Numbered from the stretch's first letter, positions 31,384-42,054 are shown. The stretch is DNA of 64,000 nt from Halomonas alkaliantarctica (GCF_029854215.1 NZ_CP122961.1:620001-684000); one strand, 5' to 3'. Notes: generated by a model from the sequence alone, not told the origin. Numbers and translations are program-made.

Positions 31384-32574
31384 CTAGTCAGCCGCTTGAC
31401 GGGGCGGTGTACGTAAACCGCTCACCGCATGGCGTATGAGCGTTAGCGCATGATCAATGTCGGCTTCGGTGGTAAAGCGCCCGAAGCTAAAACGCAGCGA
31501 TGAGAGGGCCAGCGAGCGCGGCGTGCCGATACCGAGCAGCACGTAGGACGGGTCGACGCTGGCCGAGTTGCACGCCGAGCCGGTAGAAACCGCCACATCG
31601 CGCAGCGCCATCAGCAGCGATTCACCGTCGACGCCTTCAAACGCCAAGTTGAGAATGTTGGGTACGGCGCGCGGCTCTTTGTGACCCAATGGCGTGTTGG
31701 GAAGCACACCCTCGACGTCTTCAAGGCCGCGCAGAAAACGCCGCTGCAAGCGCGTAATATGGGCGTTGTCTTCGTCGTACTGCTGCTGCATCAGCGCAAA
31801 GGCTTCACCCATGCCCGCAATTTGGTGTGTTGGCAGAGTGCCGGAACGCATGCCGCGCTCATGACCACCGCCATGGATCAGCGCCTCAACGCGGATATCC
31901 GGGTGGCGCTTTACATACAGCGCCCCGACGCCTTTAGGGCCGTAGGTTTTATGGCCTGACAGCGACATTAGATCAATTTGCTGGGCCACTACGTCTAACG
32001 GGATACGCCCCACCGCCTGGGCGGCATCGGTATGAAAAGCCGCGCCAAACTCATGAGCAACGGCCGCCAGAGCAGCGATATCGTTGATGCTGCCAAGCTC
32101 GTTGTTAACCGCCATCAGCGAGACTAGCGCGGTGTCGTCGCGCATCGCTTCGCGTAGCTGTTGGGGTTCAATGCAACCGTCCCGCCCAGGCGTTAGCCAA
32201 GTGACCTCAAACCCCTCTTTCTCCAGCGCATGGGCGGTGTCAACGATCGCTTTGTGCTCAATCGTCGAGGTCACCAAGTGTAGGCCGCGTTCGCGGTTAG
32301 CGCGCATAAAACCAATCAGCGCCAGGTTGTCTGCTTCGGTGGCGCCGCTGGTCCAGACGATCTCTCTGGGGTCGGCGCCAATCGTGTCGGCCACCTGACG
32401 GCGCGCCTGCTCAATCACCTGTTCTGCCTGCCAGCCCAGCATATGGCTGCGCGAAGCGGGGTTGGCAAATAGCTGGTCAACTGTCAGGTAGCGTTGCATA
32501 ACCTCAACCACGCGGGCATCCGCCGGCGCGGTGGCGGCGTAATCCAGGTAAATGGGCAGCGTGGGTGTAGTCAT
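31384..32574 (-). CDS. iscS: Cysteine desulfurase
   Basis: 396 residues. PLP enzyme that takes sulfur from cysteine for Fe-S clusters and tRNA thiolation. N-terminal YLDYAATAPAD, the PLP Lys in LSGHKTYGPKGVGALYV, and the active-site loop STGSACNSASVDPSYVL with the persulfide Cys place it in the IscS/NifS class I group. It is 52 bp downstream of iscR. With iscU absent here, its scaffold partner must be encoded elsewhere or be SufU/SufB-type. Confidence 0.95.
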   Translation of the reverse strand: MTTPTLPIYLDYAATAPADARVVEVMQRYLTVDQLFANPASRSHMLGWQAEQVIEQARRQVADTIGADPREIVWTSGATEADNLALIGFMRANRERGLHLVTSTIEHKAIVDTAHALEKEGFEVTWLTPGRDGCIEPQQLREAMRDDTALVSLMAVNNELGSINDIAALAAVAHEFGAAFHTDAAQAVGRIPLDVVAQQIDLMSLSGHKTYGPKGVGALYVKRHPDIRVEALIHGGGHERGMRSGTLPTHQIAGMGEAFALMQQQYDEDNAHITRLQRRFLRGLEDVEGVLPNTPLGHKEPRAVPNILNLAFEGVDGESLLMALRDVAVSTGSACNSASVDPSYVLLGIGTPRSLALSSLRFSFGRFTTEADIDHALTLIRHAVSGLRTPPRQAAD

Positions 32575-32626
32575 CGTTACGTTCCAGCGGTTAAGCGGTC
32601 AGGGTCAACGGGTCTATGTCGCGGGG

Positions 32627-33094
32627 TCAGGGTGAAGAGGCGAGAATGCCTGCCTCGACACGCTGATTCTGTCGCGACGCAACACGTATGACATCAGGAC
32701 GCAGCATCAGTTGTGCCAGGGTCATATCGTCAAGGAAGTGGCGTATCTGCACGGAGAGCTCGCACCACAAATGGTGGGTCAAGCAGGTGTCACCCTGCTG
32801 GCAATCGGAAAGCCCCTGGCAGCGGGTGGCATCAACGCTTTCGTTCACCGCGTCAATCACCTTTGAAACGCTAATCGCGTCCGCAGGTTGCGAAAGCAAA
32901 TAGCCGCCGCCTGGACCGCGCACGCTGTTGACCAAGCCTGCACGGCGCAGACGAGCAAAAAGCTGCTCTAAATAAGAGAGCGATATCTCTTGGCGCTGAG
33001 AGATATCGCTTAGGCTGGTCGGGCCGTTGTGGGCATGCAAGGCTAAATCAAGCATGGCGGTAACGGCGTAACGGCCCTTGGTGGTCAAGCGCAT
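32627..33094 (-). CDS. iscR: Fe-S cluster-sensing repressor IscR
   Basis: 155 residues, Rrf2 family. The N-terminal winged helix opens with [20 protein letters not shown], and the cluster-binding Cys form the canonical C-x5-C-x5-C spacing in [13 protein letters not shown] (about residues 92-104). IscR represses isc genes when its 2Fe-2S cluster is filled and acts on suf and others without it. GAGG precedes the ATG. It is kept although the operon it normally controls is reduced to iscS and iscA. Confidence 0.95.
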   Translation of the reverse strand: MRLTTKGRYAVTAMLDLALHAHNGPTSLSDISQRQEISLSYLEQLFARLRRAGLVNSVRGPGGGYLLSQPADAISVSKVIDAVNESVDATRCQGLSDCQQGDTCLTHHLWCELSVQIRHFLDDMTLAQLMLRPDVIRVASRQNQRVEAGILASSP

Positions 33095-33146
33095 GGCAAG
33101 CCTCTCGACGCTGAACGCTCAGCGCACTAACGGCAAATGTGTTGCC

Positions 33147-33176
33147 ATTATGGGAAAGCCTGAGTGCTTTGGTCAA
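33147..33176 (-). promoter_or_regulatory. iscR promoter
   Basis: On the minus strand TTGACC (-35, 33171-33176) and CATAAT (-10, 33147-33152; 5 of 6) are 18 bases apart. The -35 overlaps the cysE stop codon. A type 1 IscR site could not be recognised with confidence. Confidence 0.6.
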
Positions 33177-34060
33177 CCATTACCCGGCGGCAGTGTTTCT
33201 TGCTCGGCTTCTTGCCCAGTCTCTTGCTTAGCTGATGGCGGTGTAGCCGAGCGTTTGCCAACGCCGGGGCAGCCGGTATCGTTCTCGTCCAGAATGTCGG
33301 CAAAATCTTCATCGCGCAGCGCTGGCAGTTGGCCGTCGCGGTAGTTGTCATCTAGCTTGCGCAGGGTTGAGCACATGCGCTCGATACGCTCATCCACGGC
33401 GTGCATATGGTCGAGCATGGCCTGCATCGAGCGGGCTACCGGGTCGGGCATATCCTGGCTGACGCCGTAGGCATCAAAGCCAAATTTTTGGCAGATGGCT
33501 TCGCGGCGAGCGGGGTCGACGTCCAGCGCTTCCTCCTCATCAGGGTCGGCACGTTTCACTATTTTACCGGGAATGCCAACCACCGTGGCGCCGGGTGGCA
33601 CTTCTTTGGTGACCACGGCATTAGAGCCAATTTTTGCTCCGGCACCGACCATAAAAGGTCCCAGTATTTTGGCGCCCGCACCCACTATCACGCCATCGCC
33701 CAAAGTGGGGTGACGCTTGCCTTTGCTCCAGCTGGTGCCGCCTAGCGTGACACCTTGATAGAGCGTGACGTTATCGCCGACCAGCGCCGTTTCGCCAATG
33801 ACCACCCCCATGCCGTGGTCAATAAAAAACCGCCGACCAATCGTGGCGCCCGGATGAATTTCAATACCGGTTAGCCAGCGTGAAAACGTCGACAGCGTGC
33901 GCGCTAGCCACTTGAGGTTTTTTTTCCACAGCCAGTGGCCGCAGCGGTGCAGCAACAGGGCGTGCAGGCCAGGGTAGTTGGTCAGCACCTCAAGAAAGTT
34001 ACGTGCGGCCGGGTCGCGGTCAAATACGCTGTTGATGTCTTCACGTAAACGTTGAAACAT
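33173..34060 (-). CDS. cysE: Serine O-acetyltransferase
   Basis: 295 residues. Makes O-acetylserine, the precursor of cysteine. An N-terminal helical region precedes the left-handed beta-helix of hexapeptide repeats ([39 protein letters not shown]). The protein is longer than the common 258-273 residues because of an acidic, low-complexity tail (about residues 230-295). The usual C-terminal Ile that binds cysteine synthase is absent here. AAGGA lies seven bases before the ATG. Location next to iscR is the pseudomonad pattern, tying cysteine supply to Fe-S assembly. Confidence 0.93.
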   Translation of the reverse strand: MFQRLREDINSVFDRDPAARNFLEVLTNYPGLHALLLHRCGHWLWKKNLKWLARTLSTFSRWLTGIEIHPGATIGRRFFIDHGMGVVIGETALVGDNVTLYQGVTLGGTSWSKGKRHPTLGDGVIVGAGAKILGPFMVGAGAKIGSNAVVTKEVPPGATVVGIPGKIVKRADPDEEEALDVDPARREAICQKFGFDAYGVSQDMPDPVARSMQAMLDHMHAVDERIERMCSTLRKLDDNYRDGQLPALRDEDFADILDENDTGCPGVGKRSATPPSAKQETGQEAEQETLPPGNG

Positions 34061-34207
34061 GAGGTGATCCTTGGCGTTAAAGGGCGGCGTCTAGCTATTG
34101 AAATATCACCATGGGTGCTTGGAGTATCAATAGTGGAGTCACGTTAAGATTAGCGAAGTTGGGGCGTAGCGCGTCAACTTCAAGTTTAGCGTTTCCAGCC
34201 TAATAAG

Positions 34208-34972
34208 TTACGGCTTGGGTGGCTTGGTGTTGGCAGCCTTTTCAGTGGCCGACAGAATTCCACGCAAAATATTCATCTCCATACGCTCTGGGCGTGCGCG
34301 CAGGTACAGGCGGCGCAGTCTCGCCATTAGCTGTCGTGGCTGATCAGGGTCGTGGAAATCGATGCCAATCAGCGTGCGCTCTAAATGCTCGAAGTAGCGC
34401 TCAAGTTCGGCATGCGTTGCCAGCTCATCGTCATCACTTGCTACGGCTGTGGGCGCATCAGCTTGGCCATCTGCTTGGCTTAGCCATGCCATACGACACT
34501 CATAGGCAAGCACCTGAACCGCTGCGGCCAAATTGAGCGAGCTAAAGTCAACATTGGTCGGAATATGCACGTGGGCGTGGCAGCGTTGCAATTCGGCGTT
34601 CGTCAGGCCGCTGTCCTCGCGACCGAATACCAGCGCCACGTGAGCGCCTTCCGGCTCGCACTCAGCGGGCAGCCGGTCAGCTAACTCCCGTGGTGAGAGC
34701 ATCGGCCAGGGCAGAGTGCGTGAACGTGCACTGGCACCCACGGCCAGGGTGCAATCAGCTACCGCTTCTTCAAGAGTGGCGTGAACCTTGGCTTGGTGAA
34801 GCAGGTGATCGGCGCCGGAGGCGCGGGAAATGCTGTCCTGGGTAATCACTTCACAGCGGGGGGCGACAAGGGCCAAATCGGCCAAGCCCATATTGTGCAT
34901 GGCGCGTGCCACGCCGCCGATATTGCCGGGATGGCTGGTGCCGATAAGAACAATGCGAATGCGCTCAAGCAT
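34208..34972 (-). CDS. trmJ: tRNA (Cm32/Um32) 2'-O-methyltransferase
   Basis: 254 residues. SpoU/SPOUT fold: N-terminal IVLIGTSHPGNIGGVARAMHNMGL, VALVFGREDSGLTNAEL and the knot region IPTNVDFSSLNLAAAVQVLAYE. TrmJ methylates the ribose of position 32 in several tRNAs. It lies upstream of cysE (147-bp gap) and divergent from suhB, the standard order. Confidence 0.94.
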   Translation of the reverse strand: MLERIRIVLIGTSHPGNIGGVARAMHNMGLADLALVAPRCEVITQDSISRASGADHLLHQAKVHATLEEAVADCTLAVGASARSRTLPWPMLSPRELADRLPAECEPEGAHVALVFGREDSGLTNAELQRCHAHVHIPTNVDFSSLNLAAAVQVLAYECRMAWLSQADGQADAPTAVASDDDELATHAELERYFEHLERTLIGIDFHDPDQPRQLMARLRRLYLRARPERMEMNILRGILSATEKAANTKPPKP

Positions 34973-35152
34973 GATAAGGCTCGGTCAATAAAGAGGGTGA
35001 TTATTATCGCGTAACGCGCGCAGTCTAGCATGAGTCGGTGGTATGCCCGAGAGCGGTCTGCTAGAATTGCGCGCCAAAGGCGGCATCTACGCCTGCTTAT
35101 TGCTCTAAGATTAGCATCACGTTCTTTAACATCACTGTGACAAGGCCCAACC

Positions 35153-35947
35153 ATGAATCCGATGGTCCAATTTACGCTGCGCGCTGCGCGTGGCGCCGTT
35201 GAACACTTTCTGCGCGTGCGCGAACGTATAGAAAACGCACACGATGAATTTAACCTTGACCGCCTGCTCGACGAGACAGCGCGCAAGGCCGAAGCGACGA
35301 TTGTTCAGCAGTTGGAGCGCGGTTATCCCCAGCACGGTGTTACTGGCCGCTTTACCCCGCACCGCGCGGGTGAAGGTGAAGGCGCGGATATCGTCTGGAA
35401 AATTGAACCGATGCACGGCTATTCCAATTTAGCCGTGGCCGGAAAGGGCTTTGCACTCTCAGTGGTGTGTCTTATCAAAGGTCGTCCCGAACACGCGGTG
35501 ATTATCTGCCCGTTCGCCGACGACGAATATATCGCTAGCCGCGGCCGCGGCGCCCAGCACAACGACAAGCGCATGCGCGTTAGTAAGCCTACCGCCATTA
35601 GCGGTACGCGTATGGCCATGAGCCTGCCGGAAGTTTGGCTGCGCCCGCGCAATTTACCTGCCTATTTGACCGTTTCACAGCAGCTTGCCCCGCAGATAGA
35701 AAACCTGTTGGCCACGGGCTGTGGGTTGCTGGATTTGTGTGAGCTGGCCACTGGGCGAGTGGATAGCGCTTTTGTACTCGGCCTGGAAGAGCAGGATATG
35801 CTGGTAGGCACGCTGTTCCTGAAAGAGGCGGGCGCCTTGATGGGAACGCCGGACGGTCAGCCTACGGTGAAGGTGGAAGGGCAGTTAATGGCCGCGGGGC
35901 CACGTCTCTATAAGGCGCTGATCAAGCAGCTAACGCCGCACTTTTAA
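35153..35947 (+). CDS. suhB: SuhB homologue with lost catalytic residues
   Basis: 264 residues. Position (divergent from trmJ-cysE-iscR, next to secF) and overall sequence (start MNPMVQFTLRAARGAVEHF, GRPEHAVI, RGRGAQ, LDLCELATGRVDSAF, KEAGALMG) identify SuhB. The inositol monophosphatase metal site is degraded: the GEE motif is GRF, DPLDGTTN is EPMHGYSN, and the W of the WD motif is Q (EEQDMLVG). Catalysis is unlikely. E. coli SuhB also acts in the Nus complex on ribosomal RNA transcription independently of catalysis; that role could be what is retained (inference). A TAGAAT box at 35062-35067 may be its -10. Confidence 0.85.
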   Translation: MNPMVQFTLRAARGAVEHFLRVRERIENAHDEFNLDRLLDETARKAEATIVQQLERGYPQHGVTGRFTPHRAGEGEGADIVWKIEPMHGYSNLAVAGKGFALSVVCLIKGRPEHAVIICPFADDEYIASRGRGAQHNDKRMRVSKPTAISGTRMAMSLPEVWLRPRNLPAYLTVSQQLAPQIENLLATGCGLLDLCELATGRVDSAFVLGLEEQDMLVGTLFLKEAGALMGTPDGQPTVKVEGQLMAAGPRLYKALIKQLTPHF

Positions 35948-35960
35948 GCAGTACTGCTAG

Positions 35961-36008
35961 GTTTTTAAAGATCATCGTTTTTAAAGGCCATCGTTTTTAA
36001 AGACAATA
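35961..36008. repeat. Three tandem 16-bp repeats after suhB
   Basis: Copies at 35961-35976, 35977-35992 and 35993-36008 all begin GTTTTTAAAG and differ in the last six bases; a decayed fourth start (GCTTTAAAAT) follows. They fill the space between the suhB stop codon and the terminator. Confidence 0.85.
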
Positions 36009-36020
36009 GCTTTAAAATGA

Positions 36021-36058
36021 AAAAAAGCCCCTGCTGGATTTCCAGCAGGGGCTTTTTT
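36021..36058. terminator. Bidirectional terminator suhB/secF
   Basis: A 17-bp inverted repeat: A6 then GCCCCTGCTGG, loop ATTT, CCAGCAGGGGC then T6. It gives a textbook terminator on both strands between convergent suhB and secF. Confidence 0.95.
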
Positions 36059-36092
36059 GTAGGCTAAATAAGAGGAGTAAAAAGATACGCCG

Positions 36093-37019
36093 TTAAGGCA
36101 ACTCTTCCTCTTCTTCATCGAGCTCTTTCTTGGTGGGAATCAAATCTTCCCGTGACAACTTCAGCGGTAGTAGCAGCGCCGCTGCAATATAGATAGACGA
36201 GAACGTGCCCACGACAATGCCGACCAGCAGCGCAATGGCGAAGTTCTCAATCATATCGCCGCCCAGCAGTAGCAGCGCGAGCAATACCAGCACAGTGGTG
36301 CCCGAGGTTGCCAGGGTGCGGGAGAGCGTGGCGTTAATCGCTTCGTCGAAGATCTGCGGCATATCGTCGATACGCGAGGTGCGGATGGCTTCGCGTACGC
36401 GGTCATAAACCACGATGGTATCGTTCAACGAGTAGCCGATAACTGCCAGTATCGCTGCCAACACGGTAAGGTCGAAATCGAGCTGAAATAGCGCAAAAAC
36501 ACCCACTACGATAATCACGTCGTGGAGCAATGCCAGCAGTGCACCAATCGCAAACTTGTACTGAAAGCGGAAGGCGACATAGAGCATGACCACGCCGAGT
36601 GCTACCAGCAGGCCCAGGCCGCTTTGATCACGCAGTTGGTCGCCTACCTGGGAGCCCACAAACTCAGAGCGAACAAGATCTACACTATCGCCACTAGAGC
36701 GCAGCAGGTTAACGACCTCGCCGCCTACATCGGCGTCAAACGCCTGCTGGAGACGAATCAAGACTTCGGTTGATGCCCCAAAGGTTTGCACCGAGACATC
36801 TTGAAAGCCGCTCTCTTCAAGCAGCACACGAATAGCGTCCAGGGACGGCGCAGCGCCGTAGCGCACCTCAATCAGCGTACCGCCAGTAAAGTCCAGCCCT
36901 AGGTTGAGCTGCTGGAACAGGATGGCACCAATCGACACGATAAGTAGTACAGCGGAGACGACAAACGCGATGTTGCGCCGTCCCATAAAGTCGATTTGCA
37001 GGTGTGATAGGGGTTTCAT
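36093..37019 (-). CDS. secF: Protein export membrane protein SecF
   Basis: About 308 residues from the ATG at 37019, which has AGAGG five bases upstream; an in-frame GTG two codons up is less likely. Six transmembrane helices of the RND-like fold are evident (IAFVVSAVLLIVSIGAIL first), with LGLDFTGGTLIEVRY, GYSLNDTIVVYDRVRE and the acidic C-terminus. SecDF uses the ion gradient to pull exported proteins out of SecYEG. It lies 50 bp after secD. Confidence 0.96.
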   Translation of the reverse strand: MKPLSHLQIDFMGRRNIAFVVSAVLLIVSIGAILFQQLNLGLDFTGGTLIEVRYGAAPSLDAIRVLLEESGFQDVSVQTFGASTEVLIRLQQAFDADVGGEVVNLLRSSGDSVDLVRSEFVGSQVGDQLRDQSGLGLLVALGVVMLYVAFRFQYKFAIGALLALLHDVIIVVGVFALFQLDFDLTVLAAILAVIGYSLNDTIVVYDRVREAIRTSRIDDMPQIFDEAINATLSRTLATSGTTVLVLLALLLLGGDMIENFAIALLVGIVVGTFSSIYIAAALLLPLKLSREDLIPTKKELDEEEEELP

Positions 37020-37068
37020 TACCACCTCTTAAGTTCTGGGCTAAGCACGTGGATTAGATCCATGCTTT

Positions 37069-38922
37069 TCAAATCCATAGCTTTTTGACGGGTTTGCTGC
37101 CATAGGCCAAGTTGACCATGGCGCGAGTCACCATCAGAGCGGTGAACAGCGACGTCAAAATGCCGATAGAGAGTGTGACGGCGAACCCTTTCACCGGGCC
37201 GGAGCCAATCGAGAACAGGATAACGGCGACCAGCAGCGTGGTGATGTTGGCGTCGACGATGGAAGTGAAGGCGCGCTCATAGCCGGCTTGGATCGCCTGC
37301 TGAACCGACATTCCATTGCGCAGCTCTTCGCGTATTCGCTCGAAAATCAGCACGTTGGCGTCCACCGCCATACCCAGCGTCAGTACGATACCGGCAATAC
37401 CCGGCAGCGTTAGCGTGGCACCCAGCATCGACATCACTGCGACCAGCAGCGTTAAGTTCAGCGCCAGGGCGATATTGGCAAACACGCCAAACACCTTGTA
37501 GCGCACCAGCATAAACAGCACGACCAGCAGCAGGCCGATCTGTACCGAGAGCAGGCCCCGCTCTATATTTTCAGCGCCCAGGCTTGGCCCGATCGTGCGC
37601 TCTTGCACGAAGTAGATGGGAGCAGCAAGGGAACCAGAACGCAGCAGTAGCGCCAGTTCAGCGGCTTCCGTTGGCGAGTCTAAGCCGGTGATCCGGAAGC
37701 TGTTGCCCAGTGCGCTTTGAATCGTGGCCAGGCTAATCAGGCCACGCTCAATGTAAGGCTCACGCTCAATGGTCTCTTCACCCGTCTCCGGGTCGGTGAT
37801 CACGGTGTCTTCGCTCTTATGCTCGATGAACAGCACCGCCATGTTGCGGCCGATATTGGTGCGCGTGGCGCGGTTCATCAGCGTGCCGCCGGTGCCATCC
37901 AGGTCAATATTGACCTGCGGGCGGCCATTCTCATCAAAGCTGTTGCTGGCGCTGGAAACACTATCGCCGGTAATAATCACATCGCGCATTAGCTCAGCGG
38001 TGCGGGCAGGCTCGTTACGAAACGTCAGGGTTTCTGTTTCGTTTTCCGGGGTGTCGGGGCGAGCTTCCAGACGGAATTCCAGGTTGGCCGTTGCGCCAAC
38101 AATGCGCTTAGCTGCCACGGTGTCCTGGATGCCGGGTAGTTCCACGACGATCTGGTTGGGTCCTTGGCGCTGCACCATAGGCTCAGCCACACCCAGTTCG
38201 TTGACCCGGTTGCGTAAGGTGGTCAAGTTCTGGTTGATCGCGTAATCCTGAATTTCGCTGACCGACTGATCGCTAAGCGTCATTACCAGCGAGGAAGCAC
38301 GGCCATCGCCTTCGCTACTGTATTCAAACTCTGGGAAGTCGCGGCTGATCAGGCTACGTGCCGTATCGCGGTCTTCGGCGCTGGCAAAATCAATCGACAG
38401 CGTGCGCTCTCCGACTTCAGTGTTGCGGTAGCGGAGACGCTCACTGCGCAGCAGTTCACGCATCGCGCTGGCGTTGACTTCCAGGCGCTGGGTTAGCGCA
38501 GCGTCCATATCCACTTCGAGCAGGAAGTGGACACCACCGCGCAGATCAAGGCCCAGCGTCATGGGCGAGGCGGAAAACGCCTGCAGCCACTCGGGCGTTG
38601 CTTCGGCGAGATTCAGCGCTACCGTTGCATCATCGCCTAAAAGGTCGGCGGCAATGTCGCGTGCGGGGAGTTGATCGTCGTCGTGGCGTAAACGAATGAG
38701 CCACTGCCCGTTCTCTTCTTCGAGCGCTTTGACCTCAATATCGTTTTCGCTGAGCGCGGTTTCGACGCGGTCTATCTGACGCTCATCCAGCGAATCGCCT
38801 TGGGCGCTGCTGATTTGGATGGCGGGGTCTTCGGGGAATAGATTGGGAAGCGAGTAGATAAGGCCAACCACCAGGACGACCAGTATCAGTAGATACTTCC
38901 ACAGGGGGTAACGGTTGAGCAT
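37069..38922 (-). CDS. secD: Protein export membrane protein SecD
   Basis: About 617 residues from the ATG at 38922 (MLNRYPLWKYLLILVVLVVG), supported by AGGG five bases upstream; the frame continues 24 codons further into a hairpin. A first helix, the large periplasmic P1 domain with LGLDLRGGVHFLLEVD and a C-terminal five-helix block (GMAVDANVLIFERIREEL) are typical. Partner of SecF in post-SecYEG export. Two stable hairpins lie between yajC and this gene. Confidence 0.96.
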   Translation of the reverse strand: MLNRYPLWKYLLILVVLVVGLIYSLPNLFPEDPAIQISSAQGDSLDERQIDRVETALSENDIEVKALEEENGQWLIRLRHDDDQLPARDIAADLLGDDATVALNLAEATPEWLQAFSASPMTLGLDLRGGVHFLLEVDMDAALTQRLEVNASAMRELLRSERLRYRNTEVGERTLSIDFASAEDRDTARSLISRDFPEFEYSSEGDGRASSLVMTLSDQSVSEIQDYAINQNLTTLRNRVNELGVAEPMVQRQGPNQIVVELPGIQDTVAAKRIVGATANLEFRLEARPDTPENETETLTFRNEPARTAELMRDVIITGDSVSSASNSFDENGRPQVNIDLDGTGGTLMNRATRTNIGRNMAVLFIEHKSEDTVITDPETGEETIEREPYIERGLISLATIQSALGNSFRITGLDSPTEAAELALLLRSGSLAAPIYFVQERTIGPSLGAENIERGLLSVQIGLLLVVLFMLVRYKVFGVFANIALALNLTLLVAVMSMLGATLTLPGIAGIVLTLGMAVDANVLIFERIREELRNGMSVQQAIQAGYERAFTSIVDANITTLLVAVILFSIGSGPVKGFAVTLSIGILTSLFTALMVTRAMVNLAYGSKPVKKLWI

Positions 38923-38952
38923 GCAAGCCCTGCCTTCAATTACAAACGGAAT

Positions 38953-38979
38953 GCTGTGCACGGACATACCGTGCACAGC
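38953..38979 (-). promoter_or_regulatory. Hairpin just before secD
   Basis: GCTGTGCACGG and CCGTGCACAGC form a perfect 11-bp stem with a 5-base loop, about 30 bases upstream of the secD ATG in the yajC-secD message. There is no T-run, so an RNA stability or translation-control role is more likely than termination. Confidence 0.6.
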
Positions 38980-39006
38980 AAAGTTCACCATCATTCATAC
39001 CATGTC

Positions 39007-39044
39007 ACCCCTGCCGGGGTGGCTGGCACTGGCTCGGCAGGGGT
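39007..39044 (-). promoter_or_regulatory. Hairpin after yajC
   Basis: ACCCCTGCCG (39007-39016) pairs with CGGCAGGGGT (39035-39044), a perfect 10-bp stem with an 18-base loop, ten bases after the yajC stop codon. Not followed by a T-run on the minus strand. Confidence 0.55.
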
Positions 39045-39054
39045 ATTACAGGGT

Positions 39055-39381
39055 TTAGATGGACTTGATGGTGCCTTTAGGCAATACGGCGGCAACGGCG
39101 TTCTTCTGCACGTTAACTTCGGTGCCTTCAGAGATCTCGATGGTCAGGAATTCGTCGCTCACCTTCGTGATACGACCCACCAAACCACCGCCAATGACGA
39201 TCTCATCACCTTTGTCCAGGTTGCTGACCAGTTGCTTGTGCTGCTTAGCGCGCTTGGCCTGCGGGCGCCACAACAGGAAGTAGAAAATCAGTACGAAGCC
39301 GACCAGCATGACGATTTGCGCAATACCACCGCCAGCGGCGGCTTCTTGGGCATGGGCTGGTGAGATGAAGAAATCCAGCAT
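39055..39381 (-). CDS. yajC: SecDF-associated protein YajC
   Basis: 108 residues. One transmembrane helix (about 22-42; GIAQIVMLVGFVLIFYFLLW) followed by RPQAKRAKQHKQLVSNLDKGDEIV and a basic/beta C-terminal domain, the typical YajC layout. It associates with SecDF and the translocon. AGGAG lies nine bases upstream of the ATG. It is between tgt and secD in the conserved order. Confidence 0.96.
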   Translation of the reverse strand: MLDFFISPAHAQEAAAGGGIAQIVMLVGFVLIFYFLLWRPQAKRAKQHKQLVSNLDKGDEIVIGGGLVGRITKVSDEFLTIEISEGTEVNVQKNAVAAVLPKGTIKSI

Positions 39382-39393
39382 TACAGAGAACTC

Positions 39394-39457
39394 CTGAGTT
39401 AGAAAACGTCTGGGTTAGAAAAGCTTAGGTTTAATAAAACTCTGGTTTAATAAAGCG
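39394..39457. repeat. Four degenerate 16-bp repeats between yajC and tgt
   Basis: Units at 39394-39409, 39410-39425, 39426-39441 and 39442-39457 share the pattern CTGGGTTAGAAAA or CTGGTTTAATAAA. The first two resemble each other most, as do the last two. Same period as the repeats after suhB but different sequence. Confidence 0.7.
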
Positions 39458-39498
39458 TAAAAAGCATGGTTTTTAAAAGCATAGCCACGCAGTTTAAA

Positions 39499-39518
39499 CC
39501 ACGCGCCAAGGCGTGTGG
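39499..39518 (-). terminator. Weak hairpin after tgt
   Basis: CCACGCGCC and GGCGTGTGG pair (one G-U) around two bases, three bases after the tgt stop codon on the minus strand, followed by GTTTAAA. A weak intrinsic terminator at best. Confidence 0.4.
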
Positions 39519-39521
39519 CGA

Positions 39522-41748
<2,227 letters not shown>

Positions 41749-41823
41749 GGCGTATAACTCTTAGCGTTGATCAAACAGGCGGCATAGGATAGCGCTTTGG
41801 CAGCACAAAGTCAGTCAATGTGA

Positions 41824-41851
41824 TTGACCTACCTCGTTAATTACGTATAAT
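41824..41851 (+). promoter_or_regulatory. tRNA-Leu promoter
   Basis: TTGACC (41824-41829) and a perfect TATAAT (41846-41851) are separated by 16 bases; the tRNA starts 11 bases after the -10. A strong sigma-70 promoter. Confidence 0.85.
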
Positions 41852-41862
41852 GCGCATCCATT

Positions 41863-41949
41863 GCCGGTATGGCGGAATTGGTAGACGCAGCGGATTCAAA
41901 ATCCGCCGCCTTTACGGGTGTGCCAGTTCGAGTCTGGCTACCGGCACCA
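41863..41949 (+). tRNA. tRNA-Leu (anticodon CAA)
   Basis: 87 bases with encoded CCA. The acceptor stem pairs GCCGGTA with TACCGGC, the anticodon stem-loop is GCGGA-TTCAAAA-TCCGC with anticodon CAA, the T-arm contains GTTCGAGTC, and a long variable arm is present as expected for a class II tRNA. It sits beside queA as in pseudomonads and marks the point where conserved gene order gives way to accessory genes. Confidence 0.97.
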
Positions 41950-41960
41950 TATTCAAAATC

Positions 41961-41981
41961 AGACGCTTAGGCGTCTTTTTT
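41961..41981 (+). terminator. Terminator after tRNA-Leu
   Basis: AGACGC and GCGTCT pair around TTAG and run into TTTTTTG. It lies 12 bases after the tRNA CCA. Confidence 0.85.
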
Positions 41982-42054
41982 GTGTCTGCGATTTGAGTTT
42001 TTCCTTCCTAAATGTCTGCATGTGTCCACAAGGTGTCAGCGGAGATTGTGAGAC

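Noticed and set aside
41930..41949. tRNA-Leu 3' end as an attachment site of an integrated island
   Set aside because: No second copy of the tRNA 3' end and no integrase or excisionase gene was seen between 41949 and 64000. Only the break in gene order is reported.
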